From contig DKIV01000001.1 of the NCBI GenBank assembly GCA_002454425.1, positions 1-48,741 on the forward strand: a DNA stretch of 48,741 nt, read 5' to 3'. The position numbers and the translations under genes were made by a program. How positions within the stretch are numbered: position 1 is the first letter of the stretch; every line of letters begins with the position of its first letter. Below, piece by piece: positions 8,727-17,470 of this stretch. The DNA comes from Sphingobacteriaceae bacterium UBA6709 (GTDB taxonomy: Bacteria; Bacteroidota; Bacteroidia; Sphingobacteriales; Sphingobacteriaceae). Under the pieces are notes generated by a model, which was given only the letters and a program-made list of their open reading frames with translations, ran no database searches and had not been told where the DNA came from.

Positions 8727-9872
8727 ATGCAGTTTTGTGAGATAACCGGACAAGAGGAAATAAAAAAAAAACTAATCCAAACCGTAAAGGAAAACAGGAT
8801 TAGTCATGCCCGTTTATTTCTGGGAGCTGAAGGCTCCGGAGCTCTGCCCCTGGCACTCGCATATGCTCAATATATATCCTGTACCGACAGAACCGAGAGC
8901 GACAGTTGCGGACAATGTCCCTCCTGCAGGAAGTACGCCAAATTGATTCACCCGGATTTACACTTTTCTTATCCTTTTTTTGCTAAGCATAAAGAAGACA
9001 CCGCGTTAAGTTTTATTGAGGAATGGAGGGAGGCCTTTCTTAGCAATCCCTATTTAGGGTTGGATGAATGGCGCGAGCAACTGGAAGCAGACAACAAACA
9101 AGCCAATATTAATATTGCCGAGTGCCACCAAATTATAAAAAAGCTTAGCCTGAAACCCTTCGAATCGGAATATAAGGTACTGATTATGTGGCTACCTGAA
9201 TATCTTGACAAGGAGGGAAATACGTTGCTAAAGATCATTGAGGAGCCACCACAGAAGACGTTATTCTTGTTGATAGCTCAAAATCAGGATCAGATACTGA
9301 ATACTATTTTATCGCGAACGCAGCTTATTAAGGTGCCGAAGCTACGGGATGAAGATGTGGAGCGCTTTTTAGTATCTCAGAAACATCTGGATAGTGTACA
9401 GGCCCGGAATATCTCCTATCTCTGTGACGGCAATTTACAAGTGGCCATACGCCTCAGCAGAGAAGAAAATGACGATAACTTTGCCTTGCTGCGCGACTGG
9501 CTACGTATGTGTTTCAGCAACCGCGGCCTGCAGATCGTTGAGTTTTCGGAGAAACTCTCCCGCATGGGGCGCGAAAATCAAAAGAACTTTTTGCGTTACG
9601 GAATGAAGGTGTTAAGGGAGGCCATCATTAGTCTTAGCGGCGCGGATGAGCTCATACATCTTCAGGAACAGGAAAAAGAATTTGTACAAAACTTCGCAAG
9701 AAGTGCCGGCTCCGCAAAGACGGAAGCCTTATTCAATGAGTTTGAGAAAGCTCATTATCATGTAGAAAGAAATGCAAACCCCAAAATTTTATTTTTAGAT
9801 GTATCTTTGCGGTTTGTTAAAATTTTAAAGTTTAATTCGCTCCCGTCAGGGACTCAATATATATACCTTTAA
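8727..9872 (+). CDS. holB: DNA polymerase III subunit delta' (clamp-loader)
   Basis: AAA+-like clamp-loader subunit, 381 residues, which helps open and load the beta clamp during replication. It begins MQFCEITGQEEIKKKLIQ, a usual clamp-loader start, then HARLFLGAEGSGALPLALAYAQYI where the Walker A lysine is absent, as in non-hydrolysing delta' subunits. A zinc module CGQCPSCRKYAKLIHPD lies near residue 65. The sensor region EGNTLLKIIEEPPQKTLFLLIAQ and SRTQ (for SRC) are recognisable. I start at the ATG at 8727; longer in-frame extensions run antisense through ruvX. It ends 3 bases before the ricT-like gene, so the two are probably one operon. Confidence 0.9.
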   Translation: MQFCEITGQEEIKKKLIQTVKENRISHARLFLGAEGSGALPLALAYAQYISCTDRTESDSCGQCPSCRKYAKLIHPDLHFSYPFFAKHKEDTALSFIEEWREAFLSNPYLGLDEWREQLEADNKQANINIAECHQIIKKLSLKPFESEYKVLIMWLPEYLDKEGNTLLKIIEEPPQKTLFLLIAQNQDQILNTILSRTQLIKVPKLRDEDVERFLVSQKHLDSVQARNISYLCDGNLQVAIRLSREENDDNFALLRDWLRMCFSNRGLQIVEFSEKLSRMGRENQKNFLRYGMKVLREAIISLSGADELIHLQEQEKEFVQNFARSAGSAKTEALFNEFEKAHYHVERNANPKILFLDVSLRFVKILKFNSLPSGTQYIYL

Positions 9873-9875
9873 GAA

Positions 9876-11336
9876 ATGGGATGTGGTTCTTGTTCATCAG
9901 GTGGATGTACCCCCGCTGGCTGCAAAAGTAATGGCTCGTGCCTTACCAATGGTTGCAGTAAGTTAGATGTTTACGATTGGCTGTCTGATATGGATATGCC
10001 GACAAATTATAAGCCATTCAACGTAGTTGAAGTGAGGTTTAAAGGTTCGCGAAAAGATTTCTATATCAACCACGAGGATCTTTATCTTGAAATGGGTGAC
10101 ATGGTTGTCACAGAAACTCCTACCGGAGGATACGATATCGGCCATATCTCGCTTTGCGGAGAACTCGTAAGGATGCAGATAAAAAAGCGCCATGTAAAGT
10201 CAGATGATATTGTCAAGAAGATTATTCGTAAGGCCAGCACTGCCGACGCGGATAAATGGCAGGCAGCGAAAGATCTTGAATGGGAGACCATGCATAAGGC
10301 ACGCACGCTGGCGCTAAATCTTGGCCTCTCAATGAAGCTGAGTGACGTTGACTATCAGGGTGATAAAACCAAAGCTACGTTTTATTATACGGCGGAAGGA
10401 CGCGTAGATTTCAGAGAGCTAATAAAAAAGATGGCTGAAACCTTCAGGATACGCATAGAAATGCGCCAGATAGGCATGCGACAGGAAGCAAGTCGTTTGG
10501 GCGGCATTGGATCCTGCGGCCGCGAACTCTGCTGCAGTACCTGGCTTACGGACTTCAAAACAGTATCTACGTCTGCCGCGCGCTATCAAAATCTCTCCCT
10601 CAATACGCTTAAACTCGCCGGTCAGTGTGGAAAGCTGAAGTGTTGTCTTAACTATGAGTTGGATACTTATATGGACGCGCTTAAGGATATTCCGGATAAC
10701 GTCGACAAACTGGAAACAGATAAGGGCATTGCGCGCCTTCAGAAAACAGACATCTTCAAAAAGCTGATGTGGTTTTCTTATCCAAACGAAGAGAGCTGGA
10801 TTCCGTTGAAGATTAGCCGCGTATTGGAAATTCAACAGATGAATAAGGAGGGGGAAAAACCTGAGGACCTCAAAGAAGAAGCTGCAGAAATAACGCCTGC
10901 GCAGGTTACCCGCGTTCTTGATTACGAAAATGTCGTTGGTCAGGATAGCATTACCCGTCTGGATGAAAAATCTGCTTCTAAGAAAAAGAAGAAGAAGCGT
11001 TCAGGCAACAAGAATAAAAACAACGGCGATGCTCCGGCACCTGTTCAGGATTCGAAACAGCAGCAGGAACGCCAGCCACAGAACGCGCGACCTACAGAGG
11101 GCGGCAACGGAGGAAAATCCCCGCGGCCTAATAATCAGAATCAGGGACGTAGCCAAAATAGTCAGCCCGGCAACCAGCGAAATGCTGAGAAGGCGCGCGA
11201 GAAGGGCCCAGTCAAGCAGCCTGAAGGAGCAGCTCCGGCAAATCAGGAGGGCGCGCCAGACAAGGCAGCCAAAAAGGCTAATGGCTCAAGACATTTCAAG
11301 AGAAGAAGACCTAATAAGCCCAAGAGTGAAGAATAA
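9876..11336 (+). CDS. ricT: RicT-like (PSP1/YaaT) protein with Cys-rich N terminus
   Basis: A 486-residue PSP1-domain protein. In Bacillus, RicT (YaaT) works in an Fe-S-containing complex affecting RNase Y and development; the role in Bacteroidota is not established. The core (about 45-300) has VVEVRFKGSRKDFY, MGDMVVTETPTGGYDIGHI, the cysteine motif GSCGRELCCSTWL and a second GQCGKLKCCLNYE. Ahead of it sits a 27-residue segment with cysteines at 3, 6, 11, 16, 22 and 27. The last 110 or so residues are low-complexity and rich in K, Q, N, G and P, suggesting a disordered RNA-binding tail. It lies between the holB-like gene and gldH; gldH starts inside its 3' end. Confidence 0.88.
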   Translation: MGCGSCSSGGCTPAGCKSNGSCLTNGCSKLDVYDWLSDMDMPTNYKPFNVVEVRFKGSRKDFYINHEDLYLEMGDMVVTETPTGGYDIGHISLCGELVRMQIKKRHVKSDDIVKKIIRKASTADADKWQAAKDLEWETMHKARTLALNLGLSMKLSDVDYQGDKTKATFYYTAEGRVDFRELIKKMAETFRIRIEMRQIGMRQEASRLGGIGSCGRELCCSTWLTDFKTVSTSAARYQNLSLNTLKLAGQCGKLKCCLNYELDTYMDALKDIPDNVDKLETDKGIARLQKTDIFKKLMWFSYPNEESWIPLKISRVLEIQQMNKEGEKPEDLKEEAAEITPAQVTRVLDYENVVGQDSITRLDEKSASKKKKKKRSGNKNKNNGDAPAPVQDSKQQQERQPQNARPTEGGNGGKSPRPNNQNQGRSQNSQPGNQRNAEKAREKGPVKQPEGAAPANQEGAPDKAAKKANGSRHFKRRRPNKPKSEE

Positions 11337-11802
11337 CATTTTTGCATGGTTCTCCTTTTTAGCCCTTTCCTTGCTGTTAGTAAGCTGCAAGGATGGGGTT
11401 CTTACGGACACCAATCAGGACATTAAAAATCTAAACTGGGATTACGGACAGAAGATAAAGATGACTGTAACGGTGGATGATATTAATAAAGAGTATGATC
11501 TTTATATGAATCTGAGGATAACAGCGAAGTATAAATATTCAAACATCTTCGTTCTTATTCATCAAATAGGGGGCAACCAGAAAGAAAGTGTAGAACGTCG
11601 CGAATTTAAGCTTGCGCTTCCTGATGGAGAATGGCTGGGAAGCGGTAGCGGCAACTATTATACATTTCAGCTTCCTTTCAGAAAAAATTACAAGTTCCCA
11701 CAGAAGGGATCTTATGTATTTACATTCGAGCAAAACATGCGGGATAATCCCCTTAGACAGGTAAGTGATGTAGGCCTGCGTGTTGAACCGGTAAGGAACT
11801 GA
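11326..11802 (+). CDS. gldH: Gliding motility lipoprotein GldH
   Basis: Lipoprotein of the Bacteroidetes gliding/type IX-associated gldH family, 158 residues. The signal segment (FAWFSFLALSLLLVSC) ends at lipid-acceptor Cys21. Family landmarks include NLNWDYGQKIKMTV, the NLRITAKYKYSNIFVLIH strand region and the C-terminal GSYVFTFEQNMRDNPL. The frame has no ATG near the signal peptide; a GTG at 11326 gives VKNNIFAW and overlaps the ricT-like stop codon by 11 bases, which suggests translational coupling. GldH is widespread in Bacteroidota that do not visibly glide, so its presence alone does not prove motility. Confidence 0.88.
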   Translation: MKNNIFAWFSFLALSLLLVSCKDGVLTDTNQDIKNLNWDYGQKIKMTVTVDDINKEYDLYMNLRITAKYKYSNIFVLIHQIGGNQKESVERREFKLALPDGEWLGSGSGNYYTFQLPFRKNYKFPQKGSYVFTFEQNMRDNPLRQVSDVGLRVEPVRN

Positions 11803-11810
11803 CCGAAAGT

Positions 11811-13349
11811 CTAGCCTCCCCAGCCGCTGCGGTCGAGGTTTCTATAATGTATAGCCTCGGCGAGGTGCTCCACTTCAATGTTTGCCGATCCGGCTAGATC
11901 AGCTACAGTGCGTGCGACCTTGAGGATGCGGTCATATGCGCGTGCAGATAATCCCAAGCGTTCCATCGTTTTCTTTAACAATGCCTGCCCCTCTTGATTA
12001 ATGGAACAATGCTCCCGAAGCAGCCGCGTAGTCATCTGCGCATTGCAAAAAATTCCGTCGCTATTCTTAAAACGTTCCGCCTGAATTGCACGGGCTTCAA
12101 CAACCCGCTCGCGTATCTGTGCAGAGCTTTCCATCGGACGATCTGCGGTCAGATCCGTGAATTTAACAGGGGTAACCTCGACATGTAAATCAATCCTGTC
12201 AAGCAAGGGTCCAGAGACCTTGCTCAGGTATTTCTGCACCATGCCACGCGGACAGGTACAATCCTTCTCAGGATGATTATAAAAGCCACATGGACATGGA
12301 TTCATAGAAGCGATAAGCATAAAGCTTGCCGGAAAGTCAACAGTCATCTTTGAACGAGAGATAGTGACCTTACGTTCTTCCAGGGGCTGCCGCATAACCT
12401 CAAGCACCGATCGCTTGAATTCCGGCAATTCGTCAAGAAACAATACTCCGTTATGCGCCAGAGAAATTTCACCGGGCTGCGGATAAGAGCCTCCTCCAAC
12501 AAGGGCAACATCGCTGATAGTATGATGCGGCGCCCTAAAAGGCCGCACAGACATTAAAGCGTCAGTAGCTTTAAGCTTGCCGGCAACAGAATGTATTTTG
12601 GTGGTATCAAGCGCCTCGACAAGACTCAATGGCGGCAGTATTGAGGGCAACCTGCGCGCTAACATCGTTTTTCCTGAACCTGGGGGGCCCACAAGTATAG
12701 CATTATGCCCTCCCGCAGCGGCAATCTCCAGAGCTCGTTTAATATTTTCCTGTCCCTTGACGTCCGCGAAATCAATTTGCGAATTATTGAGGCCCTTCAA
12801 AAAATCATCGCGCGTATTGATAACTGTAGGCTCCAACACTTTCACTCCCGCAAAAAAATCTATTACCTCTGCGAGACTGCTTACGCCATACACCTCAAGG
12901 TCATTTACGATAGCCGCCTCCCGCGCATTGGCTAATGGAAGGATAACACCTCTGAAACCAGCTTTACGTGCTGAAATGGCAATGGGCAAGGACCCTTTAA
13001 CGGGAAGTACACTACCGTCAAGCGCCAGCTCGCCAAGGATAACAAAACGACTGACTTCTGTTGAGGGCAGCTGATTGGAAGCATGAAGAATCCCTAACGC
13101 TATGGCGAGATCATAGGACGAACCTTCTTTTCTTATGTCGGCAGGAGCCAGGTTGACAACAATCTTTTGTCGCGGCATTTTATATTGGGAGGTATTTACC
13201 GCGCTTTCAATTCGCAAAAGGCTTTCGCGAACAGCGTTGTCCGGCAGGCCCACGATATGGTAACGCACTCCGCTGGAGATGTTGACTTCAACTGTAATGG
13301 TGGAAGCCTCTATACCGAAAACGGCACTCGAAAAGGTCTTAATGGGCAT
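11811..13349 (-). CDS. comM: YifB/ComM family Mg-chelatase-like AAA+ ATPase
   Basis: A 512-residue ComM-type protein. ComM is a hexameric helicase promoting branch migration during natural transformation in gamma-proteobacteria; the role here is inferred. The N-terminal Lon-protease-like fold (1-170) contains GLPDNAVRESLLRIESAVN. The AAA+ domain has Walker A VGPPGSGKTMLARRL near 218, Walker B GVLFLDELPEF, and the cysteine cluster CPCGFYNHPEKDCTCP. The C-terminal Mg_chelatase_C helical domain contains LSARAYDRILKVARTVADL. It is convergent with gldH with 8 bases between stop codons. TAACTTTA, one mismatch from the -7 consensus, lies about 10 bases before the ATG. Confidence 0.95.
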   Translation of the reverse strand: MPIKTFSSAVFGIEASTITVEVNISSGVRYHIVGLPDNAVRESLLRIESAVNTSQYKMPRQKIVVNLAPADIRKEGSSYDLAIALGILHASNQLPSTEVSRFVILGELALDGSVLPVKGSLPIAISARKAGFRGVILPLANAREAAIVNDLEVYGVSSLAEVIDFFAGVKVLEPTVINTRDDFLKGLNNSQIDFADVKGQENIKRALEIAAAGGHNAILVGPPGSGKTMLARRLPSILPPLSLVEALDTTKIHSVAGKLKATDALMSVRPFRAPHHTISDVALVGGGSYPQPGEISLAHNGVLFLDELPEFKRSVLEVMRQPLEERKVTISRSKMTVDFPASFMLIASMNPCPCGFYNHPEKDCTCPRGMVQKYLSKVSGPLLDRIDLHVEVTPVKFTDLTADRPMESSAQIRERVVEARAIQAERFKNSDGIFCNAQMTTRLLREHCSINQEGQALLKKTMERLGLSARAYDRILKVARTVADLAGSANIEVEHLAEAIHYRNLDRSGWGG

Positions 13350-13476
13350 AGCTTCGCCTTAAAGTTATGAAACTTGTTCCTATAAAGAAAATAATTGCAT
13401 ACATCTTAATAAGTAAACACTCTGTCATTTTGCCTGATACAAATATTACCTGCACCGGGCACACGTTTAGATATCT

Positions 13477-14115
13477 ATGAGAACATATTACATTGCCGCG
13501 TTAGCACTCAGCATTGTACTTTTTAACGCATGTTCCTTGTCGGGCCAACAAAAAGAAACCCGGGAAGTGAAGTTGGATAAAAAGCAGCACATCGCCGCTT
13601 TTGCAGAAGGGTGTTTCTGGTGCTCGGAGCACATATTTGAGGAGTTAGCAGGGGTAGATTCCGCGGTGTCGGGTTATGCAGGCGGACACACCATAAATCC
13701 CACTTACGAAGAGGTATGTAGTGAGCGCACCGGGCACGCGGAAACCATACTGGTATATTATAATCCGGAAATAATCAGCTATTCGCAGCTCTTAGATGCC
13801 TTCTTCAATTCCCACGATCCTACGACAAAAGACAGACAGGGACCCGATGTAGGAAGCTCCTATCGTTCGGCGATTTTTTACCTTAATGCCGAGCAGGAAA
13901 AGCTTGCGTTGCAGGCCGTGGTAAAATGGAAGGGAGCATTTAAAGATCCTATCGTTACGCAAATAGCGCCATTGGACAAGTTTTACAGGGCAGAGGAATA
14001 TCATCAGAACTATGCCAATGATAATCCTTATAACCCATATATCCGTAATGTGTCAATGCCCCGGTTTAATGCGTTTAAACAGGAATGCAAACTCAAAATG
14101 AAGAGTAATAACTGA
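13477..14115 (+). CDS. msrA: Peptide-methionine (S)-S-oxide reductase MsrA, lipoprotein form
   Basis: Repairs methionine-S-sulfoxide in oxidised proteins. The 212 residues include a lipoprotein signal (LFNAC, Cys19), so it should act in the periplasm rather than the cytoplasm. The catalytic motif is AEGCFWCSEHIFEEL near residue 45, with a Cys where many homologues have Gly (GCFWG). Further motifs are GYAGGHTINPTYEEVCSERTGHAE, FFNSHDPTTKDRQGPDVGSSYRSAIF and the resolving-region EEYHQNYA. No MsrB domain is fused or adjacent. ATG start directly at the signal peptide. Confidence 0.95.
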   Translation: MRTYYIAALALSIVLFNACSLSGQQKETREVKLDKKQHIAAFAEGCFWCSEHIFEELAGVDSAVSGYAGGHTINPTYEEVCSERTGHAETILVYYNPEIISYSQLLDAFFNSHDPTTKDRQGPDVGSSYRSAIFYLNAEQEKLALQAVVKWKGAFKDPIVTQIAPLDKFYRAEEYHQNYANDNPYNPYIRNVSMPRFNAFKQECKLKMKSNN

Positions 14116-14150
14116 CAAATCTGCGATGCTTCGTTTTGCGAGGCATTCAC

Positions 14151-14158
14151 TACCTTTG
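14151..14158 (+). promoter_or_regulatory. -7 promoter element for the M16 peptidase
   Basis: TACCTTTG matches TAnnTTTG exactly and ends 10 bases before the ATG at 14169, supporting that start over an in-frame ATG further upstream. No clear -33 TTTG at the canonical distance. Confidence 0.55.
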
Positions 14159-14168
14159 CACTCAATTA

Positions 14169-15407
14169 ATGGATTATCAGGTTTTCACATTGCCGAACGG
14201 AATTCGGCTGGTGCATAAGCCCTCTGATTCCCCGGTTAGTCATGCCTGCATTGTCATTGATGCCGGGTCAAGAGACGAGGCTGAAGGGAAAGATGGCTTA
14301 GCACATTTTATAGAGCATTTGTTGTTCAAAAGAACAGAGCGACGAAGTACTAATCAGATACTTAACTTTTTGGAGTCGGTAGGAGGGGATCTTAACGCCT
14401 ACACAACCAAAGAATATACCTGCTTACACGCTTCCTTTCTCAATCCCTATCTTGACCGGGCCTTAGATCTTTTTGAAGATTTAATTTTCCATTCTGTGTT
14501 TCCAGAAAAAGAGATAGATAAGGAAAAAGGTGTCATCCTTGATGAAATCGCTTCCTATCAGGATCAACCGGAAGAGGCTATTCAGGATGATTTTGAGGAC
14601 ATGCTATTTGCAGGAAATGCCTTGGGAAGAAATATTCTAGGTACCCAAAATTCCGTCCAGGCATTACAGCGACCCGATATCATTTCTTTTATAGAGAGTC
14701 AGTATAGTACTGAAAAAATGGTGATCGGTGTTTCCGGAAATTATACTTCACGTAAAATTGAATCGCTGTTCAACAAATATTTTTCGTCGATACCACATTC
14801 AAAAAAGGATGTTCACAGACATGAACCACAAATGCAGGTTCAACACCTCCAGGTGCTGAAGCCAATCACGCAAACGCATTGTATCCTGGGAACACAAGCT
14901 TATTCTATACATCATGACAAAAAGATCGGCTTGATGTTATTAAATAATATCCTCGGCGGTTCAGGAATGGCCTCCATGCTTAACTTAAGTATTCGCGAGA
15001 AGTACGGAATAGCCTATACTATCGAGTCGAACTATAGTCCGATGTGCGACACAGGCATCTTTAGCATCTATTTCGGCACAGACGAAGAGAAATATGCAAG
15101 GGCACAGAAACTGGTATTTAAGCAATTAAAGAAACTCAGCGACGAGGGCTTGCCCGCCAATGCGCTGGAAAAGGCTAAAAAGAAATTTAACGGACTTATT
15201 GCCCTGGGAGAAGACAGCCGGATGAGCCTCATCATTTCCATGGCTCGAAGCTTGCTCGATTACGATCGCATTGACAGTCTCGAGGAAGTCTTTGCCAAGG
15301 TCAATTCCGTATCGCAAGAGATGATAAAAGACATCGCCAACGAGATTTTATCACCAGATGTCTTAAGCTCATTATTGTTTAAACCTGACAATGAAAATAT
15401 CGATTAG
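14169..15407 (+). CDS. M16 family zinc metallopeptidase
   Basis: A pitrilysin-type (processing-peptidase-like) protease of 412 residues with both M16 half-domains. The inverted zinc motif HFIEH is near residue 46, and the distal glutamates lie in EKGVILDEIASYQD. The C-terminal half contains SGMASMLNLSIREKYGIAYTI, the usual substrate-side loop. No signal peptide, so it is probably cytoplasmic and acts on peptides. Start chosen at MDYQVFTLPNG, where the family begins, rather than 11 codons upstream inside the promoter. It precedes def by 24 bases, but def has its own -7 element. Confidence 0.93.
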   Translation: MDYQVFTLPNGIRLVHKPSDSPVSHACIVIDAGSRDEAEGKDGLAHFIEHLLFKRTERRSTNQILNFLESVGGDLNAYTTKEYTCLHASFLNPYLDRALDLFEDLIFHSVFPEKEIDKEKGVILDEIASYQDQPEEAIQDDFEDMLFAGNALGRNILGTQNSVQALQRPDIISFIESQYSTEKMVIGVSGNYTSRKIESLFNKYFSSIPHSKKDVHRHEPQMQVQHLQVLKPITQTHCILGTQAYSIHHDKKIGLMLLNNILGGSGMASMLNLSIREKYGIAYTIESNYSPMCDTGIFSIYFGTDEEKYARAQKLVFKQLKKLSDEGLPANALEKAKKKFNGLIALGEDSRMSLIISMARSLLDYDRIDSLEEVFAKVNSVSQEMIKDIANEILSPDVLSSLLFKPDNENID

Positions 15408-15419
15408 CAGGCGAATGCC

Positions 15420-15427
15420 TATATTTG
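15420..15427 (+). promoter_or_regulatory. -7 promoter element for def
   Basis: TATATTTG matches TAnnTTTG exactly. Only 4 bases separate it from the def ATG at 15432, so the expected transcript starts at or beside the start codon (leaderless). Confidence 0.6.
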
Positions 15428-15431
15428 CATT

Positions 15432-15995
15432 ATGAAATTAGCAATTGTAGCTTATGGAGATCCTGTATTAAAAAAGAAAGGTGCCGAAATAAGCAAAGAA
15501 TATCCAGAACTCGATCAATTAATCGAAAACATGTTTGAGACCATGTACGCAGCCAATGGCGTAGGACTTGCAGCTCCTCAGATTGGATTGCCTATACGTC
15601 TTTTTGTTATTGACATTAGTGACAGCGACGAACCGGGATGTGAAAATTTCAAAAAGGTATTTATCAACGCGCAGATACTTGAAGAGAGTGGCAAGCTGTG
15701 GGACTTTAACGAAGGATGTCTGAGTATTCCGGATGTACGAGAAGACGTTAAACGTTTAGATACCGTTAAAATATCCTATTATGATGAGCAGTTTAATCAT
15801 CACGAAGATACATTCCAGGGGCTTGCCGCACGTGTTATACAACACGAATACGACCACATCGAAGGTAAACTATTCACAGATAAACTGAGTCCATTGAAAC
15901 GGGCTATGATCAAGAGTCGACTTGATGCAATTTCAAGAGGTGCTGTCAAGGTAGGTTATAAGATGAAGTTTCCGTCGGTTTCTAAGAAACGTTAA
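15432..15995 (+). CDS. def: Peptide deformylase
   Basis: Removes the N-formyl group from nascent polypeptides; an essential metalloenzyme, 187 residues. The three family motifs are intact: GVGLAAPQIG (near 43), EGCLSIP with the metal-ligand Cys (near 98), and QHEYDHIEG with two His ligands and the catalytic Glu (near 140). A normal full-length cytoplasmic enzyme; ATG start. It ends 5 bases before the stop of the convergent gene at 16001. Confidence 0.98.
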   Translation: MKLAIVAYGDPVLKKKGAEISKEYPELDQLIENMFETMYAANGVGLAAPQIGLPIRLFVIDISDSDEPGCENFKKVFINAQILEESGKLWDFNEGCLSIPDVREDVKRLDTVKISYYDEQFNHHEDTFQGLAARVIQHEYDHIEGKLFTDKLSPLKRAMIKSRLDAISRGAVKVGYKMKFPSVSKKR

Positions 15996-16000
15996 TTAAA

Positions 16001-16630
16001 CTACTTGTTTTTTTCGCCCTGCATAATCTGTTGGATAAATGCACCCCAGGCGAAAGGATTAAGAAGAGGATTCGCATAACGCTGATTGATAGCTTTATTA
16101 GTCAGCTTTATGTGATTATTCTGAAAATTTATTCCCTGCATTTCCTGGCCATCACGCGGAAGATCGCGAATCATTGCAAGCAATGTAGGGCGGGCAATAT
16201 TTTTCTTCGCGATTTCATAGTCGTCGTCGGCGAATTTCAACTCCATAAACTCTTTATTGAACTGGTCTACGCTTGCCCAGGGAAGTACCGCCACCGCGGG
16301 TAGATTAACCACCAGAGCTTTCATCTTAACAATGATGGTGTAGCTCATATCCTTGACATCGTCAGGAATCACCACTGCCTCTCGCCGATATCCAACAGCA
16401 CTAAATACCAGTGTGTCACCTTGCGCGGCAACAAAGGAAAAATAACCTTGATAGTTGGCTGAATAAAGCTTGTTATCCTTAGTCTTATTGGTGATGGACA
16501 CATAAGGAACAACGACGTTTGAATCCGTATTATAAATTACCCCTGAAAATTGCACCAATGGTTTTAATTGAGCCTTAACATCCGCTAAGCCAAATAAAAA
16601 CACGATCGCTATTGTCAGGAAAAACTTCAT
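16001..16630 (-). CDS. Secreted carboxypeptidase-regulatory-like domain protein
   Basis: A 209-residue secreted protein (signal peptide FFLTIAIVFLFGLADVKAQ). A CarboxypepD_reg-like domain follows (VQFSGVIYNTDSNVVVPYVSITN, then GDTLVFSAVGYRREAVVI). The C-terminal part is helical (QFNKEFMELKFADDDYEIAKKNI) with a distinctive LLAMIRDLPRDGQEMQ segment. Domain order and size parallel the protein at 3236-3997. Function is unknown. The ATG at 16630 starts the signal peptide; a longer open frame upstream is probably untranslated. Confidence 0.72.
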   Translation of the reverse strand: MKFFLTIAIVFLFGLADVKAQLKPLVQFSGVIYNTDSNVVVPYVSITNKTKDNKLYSANYQGYFSFVAAQGDTLVFSAVGYRREAVVIPDDVKDMSYTIIVKMKALVVNLPAVAVLPWASVDQFNKEFMELKFADDDYEIAKKNIARPTLLAMIRDLPRDGQEMQGINFQNNHIKLTNKAINQRYANPLLNPFAWGAFIQQIMQGEKNK

Positions 16631-16736
16631 GGATTTAAACCTAAGAAAAATCTGGAAGATAAGTTTGTTAAATACTGTTAAAGGCACCAGAGTGCCTGAA
16701 CAAAGCAAGCGGTTATCGTAATTGGCAATATAGCAC

Positions 16737-17003
16737 CTATGGCATTACAGCATTCGGATCATCAACATCTGTCAGGTTGATGGCCTCAATAGCAGTGATT
16801 TCAGGAACCGATTTCTTCACCGCCTGTTCAATGCCCGCTTTCATGGTCATATAACTCATAGGACATGAGCCACAAGCCCCCAGCAACTTTATACGAACTA
16901 CATTGTCGGCAGTAATCTCTTCAACGGAAACATTCCCACCATCAGCCTCCAAATACGGTCTGATTGTATCTAACGCACTTTCTACTTTTTGCAATAAGTC
17001 CAT
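16737..17003 (-). CDS. NifU C-terminal domain (Nfu) Fe-S scaffold protein
   Basis: An 88-residue single-domain Nfu protein that carries an Fe-S cluster and passes it to client proteins. It contains IRPYLEADGGNVSVEEI at the start and the cluster-ligating CGSCPMSYMTMKAGIEQAV (CxxC near 45). It lies on the same strand as the Mrp/ApbC ATPase at 17471, another Fe-S carrier, although 467 non-coding bases separate them. ATG start. Confidence 0.93.
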   Translation of the reverse strand: MDLLQKVESALDTIRPYLEADGGNVSVEEITADNVVRIKLLGACGSCPMSYMTMKAGIEQAVKKSVPEITAIEAINLTDVDDPNAVMP

Positions 17004-17470
17004 TTTAATTTCTATTTATGATCCAAGAAGTCCAGCATTCCAATTAGTTAAACATAGCTCAGAGAAGAAATGTTGTCTATCGCAATGCTAAACATCCTAC
17101 AAAATTACAAAAAAACCCTTACAGCCACTAATTTCTACGCTTGCCACTCGGCGTGTGCTGCCATTGTGACTGAAAACAAACAATAATCGCCATGCTCTAG
17201 ACCACTCATCCTCACCTTTTTAAGCGATACTACAGCTTAACAATTTAGTCACACAGACTCAATATCAGGATAACAATTATTGCGTAAATTGAGTTGCAAC
17301 GATAAGAAACAGAAGCATTAACAAGTAAACTCAAAAGTTATGAAAACGCTATTCCATCCTTCATTGCTGCTAAGTGAGATCAAAAGTTATCTTTTCAGAG
17401 TAAGTCTGCGTTCATTTTTTCTGCACTAAGCACCCGCACTTTTTGGTCACAAACTATTTACAGAAAGAGG
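17004..17470. other. Intergenic region, no gene recognised
   Basis: A 467-base AT-rich gap between nfu and mrp. It has a short direct repeat TCAAAAGTTAT (about 17331-17341 and 17380-17390), and a 29-codon open frame at 17340-17429 that I do not support as a gene. No promoter for nfu matching the consensus was found. Confidence 0.5.

Noticed and set aside
10918..11325. Upstream part of the gldH frame as a longer fused protein
   Set aside because: It is an alternate reading of the repetitive, basic 3' part of the ricT-like gene.
17340..17429. A 29-codon frame starting MKTLFHPSLL in the nfu-mrp gap
   Set aside because: Too short, no conserved feature, no promoter element; open frames of this size are common by chance.
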